This document shows positions 54,371 to 62,450 of a stretch of DNA of 64,000 nt, piece by piece; the first letter of the stretch is position 1; each line of letters opens with the position of its first letter. Both the position numbers and the translations under genes were made by a program. This stretch comes from Fimbriiglobus ruber. Lineage in GTDB: Bacteria > Planctomycetota > Planctomycetia > Gemmatales > Gemmataceae. The notes below the pieces were generated by a model that saw only the letters and a program-made list of their open reading frames with translations, did no database searches and had not been told where the DNA came from. The DNA lies in NCBI RefSeq assembly GCF_002197845.1, contig NZ_NIDE01000020.1, forward strand, positions 543,460-607,459, read 5' to 3'.

Positions 54371-54894
54371 GCAAAAGCCTGATAGATGAGCGCAGAGGCA
54401 CGGACTACGTCATCGACCCTGAGGTGGCAAAGGATCTGATGGGCGCGGTGCAGTTTCCCAACGACATCCGGCTGGAGGTGCTTCAAGCGATGCAGCGCAG
54501 GCTCGGTTCGGACGCGACACTGGCCCTCTTCTCCCAGTTCATCGGTATGGCGAACTCGGTCGTCGCCAACTGTCACGAAGCGTTGGAGGTTTTTCTCATT
54601 GTGGAAAAGGGCTGGCACCCACATGAAGCCGAAAAGTTGAACTTTCCGACTTTGTTCGGAGCGCTAAATGGGATCAAGCTGGCGCAGGGCGTGAACCAAC
54701 AGAAAACCTGTCACGGATGCGCGTGTCGCCTTGGGTCGCTTGCGAATCAGTCTCCAGCCACGACCTGCGACGTGGATTACTGCTTGGCGGGCGACGACAA
54801 GTTTTGGTGTCACGAAGAGTTGAATGACGATGGCACCCCTACGAAACGCTGCATTGGCTTCCAGACCCACTTGAAGAAGCGTGAGACCGCATGA
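54367..54894 (+). CDS. hypothetical phage protein, Cys-rich C-terminus
   Basis: 175 residues; start ATGA overlaps the previous stop. The N-terminal part is helical (NDIRLEVLQAMQRRLGSDAT, QFIGMANSVVANCHEALEVF). The C-terminus has spaced Cys/His (CHGCACRLG, CDVDYCLAG, WCHEEL, CIGF) suggesting a zinc or Fe-S site. No family is recognised. The overlap arrangement shows it is part of the rightward operon. Confidence 0.6.
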   Translation: MSKSLIDERRGTDYVIDPEVAKDLMGAVQFPNDIRLEVLQAMQRRLGSDATLALFSQFIGMANSVVANCHEALEVFLIVEKGWHPHEAEKLNFPTLFGALNGIKLAQGVNQQKTCHGCACRLGSLANQSPATTCDVDYCLAGDDKFWCHEELNDDGTPTKRCIGFQTHLKKRETA

Positions 54895-55289
54895 CCATAG
54901 TCAGTCCAACGACTCTGTATTGCTGCGGCTGCCAGAAGGACGTTCAGGCCCGACTGACCGATGGCCGCGAGGTGTACCCGCACCGTCCCGACCTCTTCGG
55001 CCTCCCATACTGGAAGTGCGACACCTGCGGCAATTACGTCGGCTGCCACCACAAGACGAAGGACCGCACCCGGCCTCTCGGCAACATCCCCACAAAGGAG
55101 TTGAAGAACGCGCGCCAGCACATCCACCGGATTCTCGACCCAATCTGGCAGAACGGGAAGATGCCACGAGGGAAGGTGTACGCGGTGATCGCCTCGCAAC
55201 TGGGGATCGCCGAGTACCACACCGCCGAGATTAAGACGATCGAGGATGCTCGCCGTGTTTACGCAATCGTGAAAGGGCTCGCCGCATGA
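54891..55289 (+). CDS. DUF3268-type zinc-finger protein
   Basis: 132 residues. LYCCGCQKDVQARLTDGREV, YPHRPDLFGLPYWKCDTCGN and YVGCHHKTKDRTRPLG reproduce the DUF3268 pattern (two C-x2-C pairs, Y-P-H-R-x-D-L, Y-V-G-C-H). The C-terminal helical part follows (RQHIHRILDPIWQNGKMPRG, KVYAVIASQLGI). The family is common in phages and prophages; its function is unknown. The start overlaps the previous stop by 4 bp. Confidence 0.78.
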   Translation: MTIVSPTTLYCCGCQKDVQARLTDGREVYPHRPDLFGLPYWKCDTCGNYVGCHHKTKDRTRPLGNIPTKELKNARQHIHRILDPIWQNGKMPRGKVYAVIASQLGIAEYHTAEIKTIEDARRVYAIVKGLAA

Positions 55290-55483
55290 CTGAAGCCATC
55301 GAGCAGGGCAACCGACGCGCGGAGATCGAGGACGGGTTTGTCGTCTTTCTCCGCATGTCCGGGAACGTCAGGCGGTCAAAGCAGCCAGTATGGTTCTGCC
55401 CGTGCGACAAACCGAGACGTGCCCGATATTTGGCAAGACGCTGGGTCGTCGAAGGAAAACTCGGATTACCGGTGCTGCACTGA
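55286..55483 (+). CDS. hypothetical small phage protein
   Basis: 65 residues, start ATGA overlapping the DUF3268 stop. It contains VWFCPCDKPRRARYLARRWV, a possible half zinc site. It is the last gene of the rightward run; 6 bp separate it from the convergent gene ending at 55490. No family recognised. Confidence 0.5.
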   Translation: MTEAIEQGNRRAEIEDGFVVFLRMSGNVRRSKQPVWFCPCDKPRRARYLARRWVVEGKLGLPVLH

Positions 55484-55489
55484 CGAAAG

Positions 55490-56296
55490 CTAGCCGCCCT
55501 CACACAGCTCATGCACGATGTCCCTGGCGTCATAAAGGCCCATATCGAGGCGCTCCCTCAGAAGTCGCATCGCAGCGATCTTGCCACTGTTCGCGAAGAC
55601 AGCCCGGATCTCGTCTTTCAAGTCATGCGACATGGCCTCGACCCTCGCACGATTCTCGCACACGCCACAGATTTCCGAATGGGGCTCCGTTTTCAAAATT
55701 CGCACAGTGCTCCCGCAGCGCGAGCACTGGTAGTCCGCGTAGCGATCGAGGCACGTCAGGCACGCATGCGACTCGCCCATCTTTCCCTTCGCTGGGTTGC
55801 CGCAGATGTGGCATCGCGGTCCCGCCCGTTCTTCGGCGGTCCATTGCGACTCCTTCTTTTCTCGCTCCTCTTTCAGGTGGCAGAAATAGCACACGCCCCG
55901 CCACGGGCACGGGTCGTGGTTCTGGAGCAACGGGACGCCGCACCTGCGGCACGGAGTGCCTTGGTCGCGTTCCCACCAATGCGGGCAGTCGGTTTCCGGT
56001 TGCTTCGGCGATGGGAAGTAGAAGGGCACGCCGAACTTGGCGGCGACTTCCTCGCCGAATTGCTGCGCCAGCACCGCTTCACCCCAAGGGGGCACCTGGC
56101 CGTTGAACAGCCGGATGTCGCCCCCGTCTTGAAGGAGCAAGAGGTGATTCCCTTCGTGTCCGGTGTCGGTCTTCAAGACTGCGGTGAGGCAAACGTACCA
56201 CCCATCCGTGTCGCCGTCCCACATCGCCTCGATCGCGACTGGAGGGCGCGGAATCGCATCTACCTTCTGCTGAAGCTGTTCACGGCTCGGAAGCAT
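55490..56296 (-). CDS. multi-zinc-ribbon protein with L7/L12-like C-terminal helix pair
   Basis: 268 residues. A middle region carries at least four Cys knuckle pairs: TDCPHWW..TPCRRCGVPLL, CPWRGVCYFCHLK, CHICGNPAKGKMGESHACLT and CSRCGSTVRI..ICGVC. The last 40 residues, IRAVFANSGKIAAMRLLRER and LDMGLYDARDIVHEL, look like the ribosomal L7/L12 C-terminal fold (K-I-x-A-x-x-x-L-R-E then G-L-x-x-A-x-x-x-V). The N-terminal 90 residues are beta-rich and unknown. Leftward, alone, in the phage region. It may act as an adaptor that binds translation or transcription factors, which is speculative. Confidence 0.6.
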   Translation of the reverse strand: MLPSREQLQQKVDAIPRPPVAIEAMWDGDTDGWYVCLTAVLKTDTGHEGNHLLLLQDGGDIRLFNGQVPPWGEAVLAQQFGEEVAAKFGVPFYFPSPKQPETDCPHWWERDQGTPCRRCGVPLLQNHDPCPWRGVCYFCHLKEEREKKESQWTAEERAGPRCHICGNPAKGKMGESHACLTCLDRYADYQCSRCGSTVRILKTEPHSEICGVCENRARVEAMSHDLKDEIRAVFANSGKIAAMRLLRERLDMGLYDARDIVHELCEGG

Positions 56297-56382
56297 GGCT
56301 CATTCCCTAACGGACCTGGCACTCTGAATTTCAGGGTATGCGCAAACGAACGGGAGAAAGAGGGTCGCGGAGAACAGGAGGT

Positions 56383-56592
56383 TCACTTCGTGAGCAATTC
56401 TACGAAACGCTCTCGCGCGGCATTCCGCCGGTCAATGGCGTCCCGGAACCGCCTGTCATGGTCGGCGTTCCCTGCAATGCGGTGCTGGCAGACTTCGCGG
56501 AAGTGGTCCTTCGCCGCTTCGTACTCCTGCCGGACGACTTCCGACTGGTTGTGCTGGTGGGTGAAAAAGCCGGAGATCACTTCCGCGTTCAC
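56383..56592 (-). CDS. hypothetical small phage protein
   Basis: 69 residues from a GTG at 56592 that overlaps the stop of the next upstream gene (GTGA). Charged and helical (SEVVRQEYEAAKDHFREVCQ, DRRFRDAIDRRNAARERFVE). No family recognised. Confidence 0.5.
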   Translation of the reverse strand: MNAEVISGFFTHQHNQSEVVRQEYEAAKDHFREVCQHRIAGNADHDRRFRDAIDRRNAARERFVELLTK

Positions 56593-56687
56593 GATTCGCC
56601 TTTCTGCTGCTGCCGCTTCCACACGATCCGAGCGAACTGCACGCGGGTCAGGTACTGGCCGCGGTAAAGAACCCACTTCCGTTTCAT
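56589..56687 (-). CDS. 32-residue basic peptide
   Basis: ATG at 56687 overlaps the stop of the truncated gene upstream (ATGA); its own stop overlaps the next GTG. Basic: MKRKWVLYRGQYLTRVQFAR and KRQQQKGES. The double overlap supports translation. Function unknown. Confidence 0.5.
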   Translation of the reverse strand: MKRKWVLYRGQYLTRVQFARIVWKRQQQKGES

Positions 56688-56831
56688 GGCTGCACCTCGA
56701 ATCGCCACTTCCTGATGTTCTTCTCGATGGCTTGCGGAGACTCGCGCAGGAAAAATGCCCCTCCCGTTAGGTTTGCCAATTCTTGAGGCGCGTACCACTT
56801 ACCTTGTTCCAGCTTGGCGACACCTGCCTCG
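56684..56831 (-). pseudogene. 5'-truncated phage gene cut by ISKra4 copy 2
   Basis: The open frame begins at the IS end with EAGVAKLEQGKWYAPQELAN and ends NIRKWRFEVQP with a TGA overlapping the next ATG. It resembles the C-terminal part of a small DNA-binding or excisionase-type protein (WYAPQELANLTG..ESPQAIEKNIRKW). Its N-terminal part is not found on the far side of the IS, so the flank has been rearranged. Confidence 0.55.
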
Positions 56832-58241
56832 GGGTGTGTTCAAAGTTTGTCGGTAGGTTTTTACGCGGCCAACGTTTTGGGGGTTGCCGCCGGTCGTGTC
56901 CTCGGGTGGGTGGCCCAGAACCCGTCCAGAACGCGGGGCCACTTTGGTAGATGGCCCGCAACGCGGCGACGGCCGCGGCCCCGTTCACCGTCCACCGCAT
57001 CCCGGCTCCCTTCAACCGGGCTCCGACGACTTTACACCCGGCTTCCGTCGGTCCACTCCCGAGGTCGTACCCGGCCGCACGGTACGCCGGGTAATCGGTC
57101 CGGTGAAGGGTTCCGTCGAAGTACCCGAGGAGTAATCGCCGGGCCTCGTCGGCCGCGTCCCCCGACGGCAACGGCTGGTCCCGAATCCACGCCACGAACC
57201 CGGCCCCACCGCGGTCGTACAACGTGCCCTTGGCCCGGTCCACCCACGACTCCCGCGTGGCCTCGTCGGCCCACACCGCCCGGGCATACGTGTGGAGGTG
57301 TTCGACCGCGTGATACCAGTCCAGGATGCACAACAACCCGTCGTCGAAATGCCGCCGTAATCCGGCTTCCAACCCGTTCCCGGCGTCCGACACCGCGATC
57401 ACCCGGTCGACGCGGCCGAACCCGCGGGCAATGGCCCGCTGACGCAACCCCGCACACACCTGGTCGAGGTTCCAATCCGTCACGTACTCGGTCCCCGTCT
57501 TGTCCGGCGTGTACACCAGCCCGATGTACAGCATCCGGCTGTCCGCCTGCGTTCCGTCCGGGTGTTGGATCGGGACGCGGAACGCATCCAACCCGAGATA
57601 CCCGATCGTCGTCGTCTGGTCCGGGGCGGTGAAATCCCAGGCCGGTTGGGGCGGGGACGGGACCACCACGCTCCCCGCCCGGGTCCGGGCGATCCACTCC
57701 TGGCCGGCCCGCTCGGTCGCCCGCCAGACGGTCCCGGCCGACACCCGCCGACCGGCGAATCGGCGGAGCAAGTCGTCGGCCCCGTCGGCGAACGAGGCCA
57801 GCACTCCGGCCAAGGTGACCAACGGCCGGAACCCCGGGCTGAGGGCGTCGGCTTGCAGCCCCAGGGTGGCGTCGGCCGGACACGTCCCGGTCTGACACGC
57901 CCGGCAGTGGTAGTACGCTCGGGACACGTCGACATCCCCGGTCAAGGTCACGATCCGGCGGGACCGCCAGGCGTGGAACCGGGCGTCCGCCCGGCACTCC
58001 GGGCACACGATGCTCGACCCCTGGTACCCCCTTTTTTCCGGGCCTCGAGCCCGGTCTGGTGGGCCGTCGTGGCCAGGTCATGGGCGGCGTCCCGGAGCCG
58101 ATACTCGATGTCCCCGAACAGTTCGGTGTCCGGGCGATCGACCAACTGCTCGGCCATCCGCCGGAGAGCGTCCTCGGCCGCCGGGCGGAGTTGGGTCAGA
58201 AGAGCCTCGATACGGGCGTGGCGGTCGGGAGTCGGAGACAT
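56767..58241 (-). pseudogene. ISKra4-type transposase, copy 2, C-terminal frameshift
   Basis: Identical by translation to the transposase at 34144-35525 (same start MSPTPDRHARIEALL, same AAAAAAGGGGG switch) up to YQSGPAFW. One base is missing near 56928 (CCGTCCAG against CCGTCCCAG). The last 22 residues change to TGSGPPTRGHDRRQPPKRWP..., and the frame runs out of the IS to a stop at 56767. The catalytic core is untouched, so activity may persist, but the element differs from copy 1. Confidence 0.82.
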
Positions 58242-58347
58242 GGTGCCCATCCTGGTCGGAATGTCCGGCCCGGTCACGAGTTCGGGCCGCTTCCCCGAAC
58301 GTACCCGACACCCATCCATTTTGCACCCACTAACTTGGAACACCCCC
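56832..58347 (-). mobile_element. ISKra4-type insertion sequence, copy 2
   Basis: 1516 bp, same ends and sequence as copy 1 except for a 1-bp deletion. Unlike copy 1 it has no target duplication: the left flank ends CCTGCCTCG and the right flank begins GCTACCTCC. The two flanks belong to different genes (a leftward small gene and DUF6166). Confidence 0.88.
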
Positions 58348-58462
58348 GCTACCTCCTTCCACCGCGATTCGATCTTCGGAATCACTCTCCTGACGGCTAT
58401 AGTGGACCCCGAAAACTAGACCGCCAGTTAAGATACACTGGCGGCTTTTCGAGGGTATCTGG

Positions 58463-59660
58463 ATGGCGACGAAACGAAAAACACACACGGCGGCGTTCAA
58501 GGCCCAGGTCGCACTGGCAGCGATCAAGGGGGATCGGACCATCAACCAGGTGGCTTCCCAGTACGATGTCCACCCGACCCTGATCCACGCCTGGAAGAAG
58601 CAGTTACTGGCCGGAGCGGAGACGGTGTTCGCGTCCGGGGTCAAGCCGACCGGACCGCCGGACGACAAGACCGACGAGTTGTACGCGCAGATCGGGCGAC
58701 TCAAGGTCGAACTCGACTGGGTGAAAAAAAAATCTGCCGCCCTCGGTTGACGCCCGGCGGGCTCTGATCGACGACGATCACCCCGCGCTGAGCATCCGTC
58801 GGCAGTGCGCACTGGTCGGCCTGAACCGGTCGACCCGGTACTACGACCCGGTCCCGGAGACGGCCGAGAATCTCCGGCGGATGCGGTGGATCGATGAGCA
58901 ATACACCCGGTGCCCGTTCTATGGCAGCCGGCGGATCACCGCGTGGCTGGCGGGTCAGGGCCATGAGGTGAACCGCAAGCGGGTCCAGCGGCTCCTGCGG
59001 ATCATGGGGTTGGAAGCCATCTACCCGCGGCCGAAATTGTCCGCCGGGCCGGCCCATAAGGTGTACCCATACCTACTCCGGGGCGTCGCGATCGATCGGG
59101 TCAACCAGGTCTGGTCGGCCGATATTACATATGTCCCGCTGCCGTCCGGGTTCATGTACCTGGCCGCGACGATTGACTGGTTCAGCCGGTCTGTCATCGC
59201 CTGGCGGTTGTTGAACACGCTCGACGGGTCGTTCTGCCAGGACATGCTGGACGACGCGTTGGGCCGGGGCACGCCGGAGGTGTTCAACACCGATCAGGGC
59301 GTCCAGTTTACGGCCCGGAGTTGGATCGACCGGGTGGAGACGGCCGGGGCGTCGGTCAGCATGGATGGTCGCGGGCGGTGTCTAGATAATGTATTCGTCG
59401 AACGGCTGTGGCGAAGTGTCAAATACGAAGATGTGTATCTACGGGGGTACGAGTCGGTGTCGGCGCTGACGAGCGGGTTACGGTCGTACTTCGCGTTCTA
59501 CAACGGGCAGCGGTTGCATCAGTCGTTGGACTACCGGACGCCCGCGGCTGTGTACGAGGGGACGTCGGGGGATGAGGAAAGGGTTTTCCGCCCCGAAGCC
59601 CTCCGCGGGGTGAAGGGCTTCGGGGCGGAAAACCATCCGGCAGAACGGATCGACGAATGA
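58463..59660 (+). CDS. IS3-family transposase OrfAB with -1 frameshift
   Basis: OrfA (58463-58750) has the helix-turn-helix TAAFKAQVALAAIKGDRTIN, VASQYDVHPTLIHAWKKQLL and a leucine-zipper-like end. At the run of nine A (58724-58732) a -1 shift leads into OrfB: ALIDDDHPALSIRRQCALVG, FYGSRRITAWLAGQGHEVNR, then the DDE core VWSADITYVPLPSGFMYLAA, EVFNTDQGVQFTARSWIDRV and NVFVERLWRSVKYEDVYLRG. The A-run shift is the standard IS3 strategy. The last 20 residues come from a palindromic insert (59582-59634). The element looks functional. Confidence 0.88.
59582..59634. repeat. perfect 21-bp palindrome inside the IS3 transposase gene
   Basis: Arms 59582-59602 (GGTTTTCCGCCCCGAAGCCC...) and 59614-59634 pair without mismatch around an 11-nt loop. 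It is read in frame as FRPEALRGVKGFGAEN at the extreme C-terminus of OrfB. It looks like a small palindromic element that entered the end of the coding sequence. Confidence 0.75.
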
Positions 59661-59937
59661 GACCGCCCCCAAAAAGTGTAGCTAAGGACGGCGGTTTTTT
59701 GGTCTAGACAATGGGGTCCACCATAGGCTTTAATTGGGGTTATTCAGGATCGGGACCGAGCCAACTCGCACTCGCACTTGTTGCCGATGCTCTGGGCGAC
59801 GACGACCGTGCTCAGGAGCATTACCAGTCATTCAAGTTTAAGGTAATCTCTCGGCTCGAAGGCGACCGCTTCGAGCTCAGCGAGGATGGGATTCGCAAGA
59901 CGGTTGCCGCACTGGAAGCCGAGCGTGGGAGGGGGCG

Positions 59938-60477
59938 GTGAGCGGGTCGGGGGAGAAGCGGTGTCAGCACTGCGGATGGCCTATCGTGCCAGAAGGTGAG
60001 GATGGTTGCTGGGAAAGCAATTGCTCGATGCGCACGATGCCCGCAGTAAACCAAGTCGCGTCCGACCAATCGCAGATCCTGCCTTTTCAAGAGCGGGTAC
60101 AGCCGTGGATGATGGCGTGCTTCGGACAGGCGATCGCCGACGACCGAATCGAGCGCAACCATCGGTTCCTCGAAGAAGCGCTGGAACTGGTTCAAGCCTG
60201 CGGCTGCACGCGCGAGGAGTGCCTGCAACTCGTCGATTACGTCTTCGGCCGGGCCGTAGGTGAACCGCCGCAAGAGGCAGGCGGGGTCATGGTCACGCTC
60301 GCCGCGCTCTGTCTGGCAAACGGCCTCGACATGCACGATGCGGGCGAAATCGAACTGTCTCGCGTGTGGGGCAAGATCGAGCAGATCCGTGCGAAGCAGG
60401 CGGCGAAGCCACGCGGATCTGTGCTCCCTGTTGCGCCGAGCTATTCAGCGGTCGAAGAAGATCGGGACAAGCCGTGA
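59938..60477 (+). CDS. MazG-like nucleotide pyrophosphohydrolase (phage type) with N-terminal zinc knuckle
   Basis: 179 residues from a GTG overlapping the DUF6166 stop (GTGA). N-terminus: CQHCGWPIVPEGEDGCWESN, a treble of Cys (zinc knuckle). Residues 45-150: FQERVQPWMMACFGQAIADD, ERNHRFLEEALELVQACGCT, VMVTLAALCLANGLDMHDAG, the all-alpha NTP-PPase/MazG-like pattern with the E-E-x-x-E helix and the later V-x-x-x-L-A-A-x-C helix. It may hydrolyse non-canonical or signalling nucleotides during infection. Confidence 0.75.
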   Translation: MSGSGEKRCQHCGWPIVPEGEDGCWESNCSMRTMPAVNQVASDQSQILPFQERVQPWMMACFGQAIADDRIERNHRFLEEALELVQACGCTREECLQLVDYVFGRAVGEPPQEAGGVMVTLAALCLANGLDMHDAGEIELSRVWGKIEQIRAKQAAKPRGSVLPVAPSYSAVEEDRDKP

Positions 60478-60833
60478 CCGAGCTCGCGCAAACCGCCCTT
60501 AACTTCGTCCGCGAGTGTCTCGGGTGGGAGGACATCGAGCTTGGTCGTGAAGGCGACGCTCACGTCTACGAATACGAGCGATGGGGGCAGGGCCGCAGGC
60601 CGAGGCAGGCGATGAAGTTCACCGACCTGAACGCCGTCATGGCCGCAGTGCGGGGATGGTGCGACGCTAAAGATGCTGTGGTCGCGTTCGGCTACTATGG
60701 GTACATTCCGGGCGAGTGGGAGGTCCGGGTCTTCACGCCGACTTCGATCTCGCCCATCGTCCACTCTGACTTGTGCTACGCCCTTCTCGCTGCCTGTCTC
60801 GAAGCCAGTCGAAAGTTGTTGGTGCCAGCATGA
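60474..60833 (+). CDS. hypothetical phage protein
   Basis: 119 residues from a GTG overlapping the previous stop (GTGA). Contains FVRECLGWEDIELGREGDAH and CYALLAACLEASRKLLVPA. No domain recognised, though the composition resembles small phage proteins with a cysteine-containing helix near the end. Part of the DUF6166-MazG run. Confidence 0.55.
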   Translation: MTELAQTALNFVRECLGWEDIELGREGDAHVYEYERWGQGRRPRQAMKFTDLNAVMAAVRGWCDAKDAVVAFGYYGYIPGEWEVRVFTPTSISPIVHSDLCYALLAACLEASRKLLVPA

Positions 60834-60982
60834 GGTGGCTGGTGAACTACTTCCGCCAGTGCTTCTGCAAGCACGAGTTCGAGCGGGAAGAAGGGTATTG
60901 CAAGGGCAATTTTCAGTCGGGCGTCCGCATCAGCCTGCTCTGCACTAAGTGTGGTTACCACCGCTCCTTCTGGAAGTTTTGA
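60830..60982 (+). CDS. 50-residue zinc-site phage protein
   Basis: Start ATGA at 60830 overlaps the previous stop. MRWLVNYFRQCFCKHEFERE then LLCTKCGYHRSFWKF: a C-x-C-x-H / C-x2-C-x2-H set that could hold one zinc. Similar tiny zinc proteins are frequent in phage operons. Last gene before the convergent integrase. Confidence 0.6.
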   Translation: MRWLVNYFRQCFCKHEFEREEGYCKGNFQSGVRISLLCTKCGYHRSFWKF

Positions 60983-61018
60983 TAGCTCGCTGACGATCGA
61001 GCCGCCCCTCTCCTGAAC

Positions 61019-62260
61019 TCACTTCAGCCCCAGCCCCTCCATTGCCTTGATGATCGGCTCCAACTCCAAAAAACTGGCGTCGTCGTAGGTCGACATCGTA
61101 AGACGGATATCCGAGTGACGCATGAACAACTGACGAATCCTCGCCGGGATACCCGCCTGCCCGAGCATGACGTTCGAGGTCATCCGCAGCGAGTGGAAGT
61201 CGGCGTCACCCTGCGACGTCCGATAGGGGATGCCCGCGAACTCCAAATCTTTCTGCATGATCTTCACCGAACCCTGCGGAACGTGAAACAGCGGGTCGTC
61301 GGCCTTCTTGCCCGTGTCCTTGATCCACGCGGCCAGCTCCTCGGCGAAGCTCGGCACGAGGAGCAGCCGGGCCTGCTGGTCGTTCTTCGTCAGCACGCCG
61401 GGGATCTCCAGCCGGGGGAACGGCTTCTTGTCGAGTTCGAGGTGGCAGGGGCGGAGCGAGGCGATTTCCCCGAGCCGAAGCCCGGTGTACACCGCCGTCT
61501 TGTAGACCAGTGCCCGCTCCCTGCCGAGGGCGATCAGTGCCGCCGTGGCGGTGTCCCGTTTCTTCTGGGCACGTTCCCGCTGCCGCACTCCCGGCCCGAC
61601 CTCCGTCCCGTACCGCTCGTGGAACGCCGCCAGCGGCCGGGCACGGGCCGCGTCGAGCAGCTTCTGGATGAGCAGCACCGGGAGTGCCCGCCGCGTCTTC
61701 GCCTTCTTCCCGCCGGTCGGCAGGTCGATCCGGTCGAGTGGGTTGATCGCGATGCGGTCCTTCCGCAGCAGCCACTCCACCCACACCGAAATCGCGGACA
61801 GGTGCTTCTTCCGGTTGCCCGACGAACCGGGCACCCCCACGAGGTAGGCGTCGACGGACTTCGTGGTCAGGTCCGACAGCGACTTCAGCTTCTCGACGAA
61901 CGTCCGGAGGATCGCTTCCTTCCGGTCCTTGTCCTTCTCCGACTTCCCCTTCGCCCGCATGACCGGCAGGAACTCGTCGAGGTGCTCGACCGCACTCCGT
62001 TCGAGGTGGACCTTCCGGGGGTCGGTCATCCCGGCCTCGCCGCGTTCGAGGGCGGTGTTCAGCTTCGCCAACTCGGAGAGGGACGCGGCCTTGTCGGTGA
62101 ACAGCCGCACCTTGATCTGCTTCTTCCCGTCCCGGCGGTAGGCGTACCAGTGGCGGGATTCCTCGCTAACCTTTACTGCGCCGGGGGTTGTGGGTTTGAC
62201 GTGCTTCTTCCCGACCATGTACCGGGTGCGGGTGATTTTGAGCAGGGTGAAGAGTGCCAT
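61019..62260 (-). CDS. tyrosine site-specific integrase
   Basis: 413 residues from the ATG at 62260. N-terminal AP2-like/SAM-like core-binding region: SRHWYAYRRDGKKQIKVRLF, FLPVMRAKGKSEKDKDRKEA, NRKKHLSAISVWVEWLLRKD. Catalytic domain: Arg I in VYTGLRLGEIASLRPCH, H-x-x-R in DADFHSLRMTSNVML, the second His in QLFMRHSDIRLTM, and the nucleophile Tyr at about 392 in MSTYDDASFLELEP. All five conserved residues are present. It would integrate the element at the tRNA-Ser-like core at 62451, which lies 190 bp upstream of its start. Confidence 0.93.
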   Translation of the reverse strand: MALFTLLKITRTRYMVGKKHVKPTTPGAVKVSEESRHWYAYRRDGKKQIKVRLFTDKAASLSELAKLNTALERGEAGMTDPRKVHLERSAVEHLDEFLPVMRAKGKSEKDKDRKEAILRTFVEKLKSLSDLTTKSVDAYLVGVPGSSGNRKKHLSAISVWVEWLLRKDRIAINPLDRIDLPTGGKKAKTRRALPVLLIQKLLDAARARPLAAFHERYGTEVGPGVRQRERAQKKRDTATAALIALGRERALVYKTAVYTGLRLGEIASLRPCHLELDKKPFPRLEIPGVLTKNDQQARLLLVPSFAEELAAWIKDTGKKADDPLFHVPQGSVKIMQKDLEFAGIPYRTSQGDADFHSLRMTSNVMLGQAGIPARIRQLFMRHSDIRLTMSTYDDASFLELEPIIKAMEGLGLK

Positions 62261-62400
62261 CGGGGGCTCCGGGTAAAGGACGCCCCATTCTTCGGTGTAG
62301 CAGTTGGTGTAGCAAATGGTGTAGCAACCCCGGTCTCGGAGGGTCCGGGAGCGGCTCAGCGTGTCTCGCAGTGGCGGGGGTTTCGAGATGACTGGACACG

Positions 62401-62427
62401 AAAAAACCCCTAGACTTCTAGGGGTTT
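62401..62427 (-). terminator. Rho-independent terminator on the minus strand
   Basis: Stem AAACCCCTAGA / TCTAGGGGTTT, CT loop, followed on the minus strand by six T. It stands 24 bases past the tRNA-Ser-like sequence in the tRNA direction, as expected for a tRNA terminator carried by the att site. Confidence 0.7.
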
Positions 62428-62450
62428 CGTCGCGATTCTTCATCGTTTCA

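Larger units (their letters stand above)
58399..59725 (+). mobile_element. IS3-family insertion sequence
   Basis: 1327 bp. Inverted ends: left ATAGTGGACCCCGAAAAC, right (reverse complement) TATGGTGGACCCCATTG. A 4-bp target duplication GGCT lies at 58395-58398 and 59726-59729. It is inserted in the DUF6166 gene. Confidence 0.87.
58348..59941 (+). pseudogene. DUF6166 gene, 5' end lost at ISKra4 copy 2 and split by IS3
   Basis: Left of the IS3 element, 58348-58398 reads YLLPPRFDLRNHSPDG. Right of it, 59730-59941 reads FNWGYSGSGPSQLALALVAD, ALGDDDRAQEHYQSFKFKVI and SRLEGDRFELSEDGI. Removing the IS (58399-59725) and one GGCT copy joins them exactly in frame as ...NHSPDGFNWGYSGSG..., the core of DUF6166, a small family common in phages. 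The first residues of the family are missing because the frame starts at the end of ISKra4 copy 2. The stop (59939-59941) overlaps the GTG of the next gene. Confidence 0.85.

Noticed and set aside
55390-56770. long + strand frames across 55.4-56.8 kb
   Set aside because: They are antisense to the Cys-rich protein at 55490-56296, which has clear zinc knuckles and a natural start.
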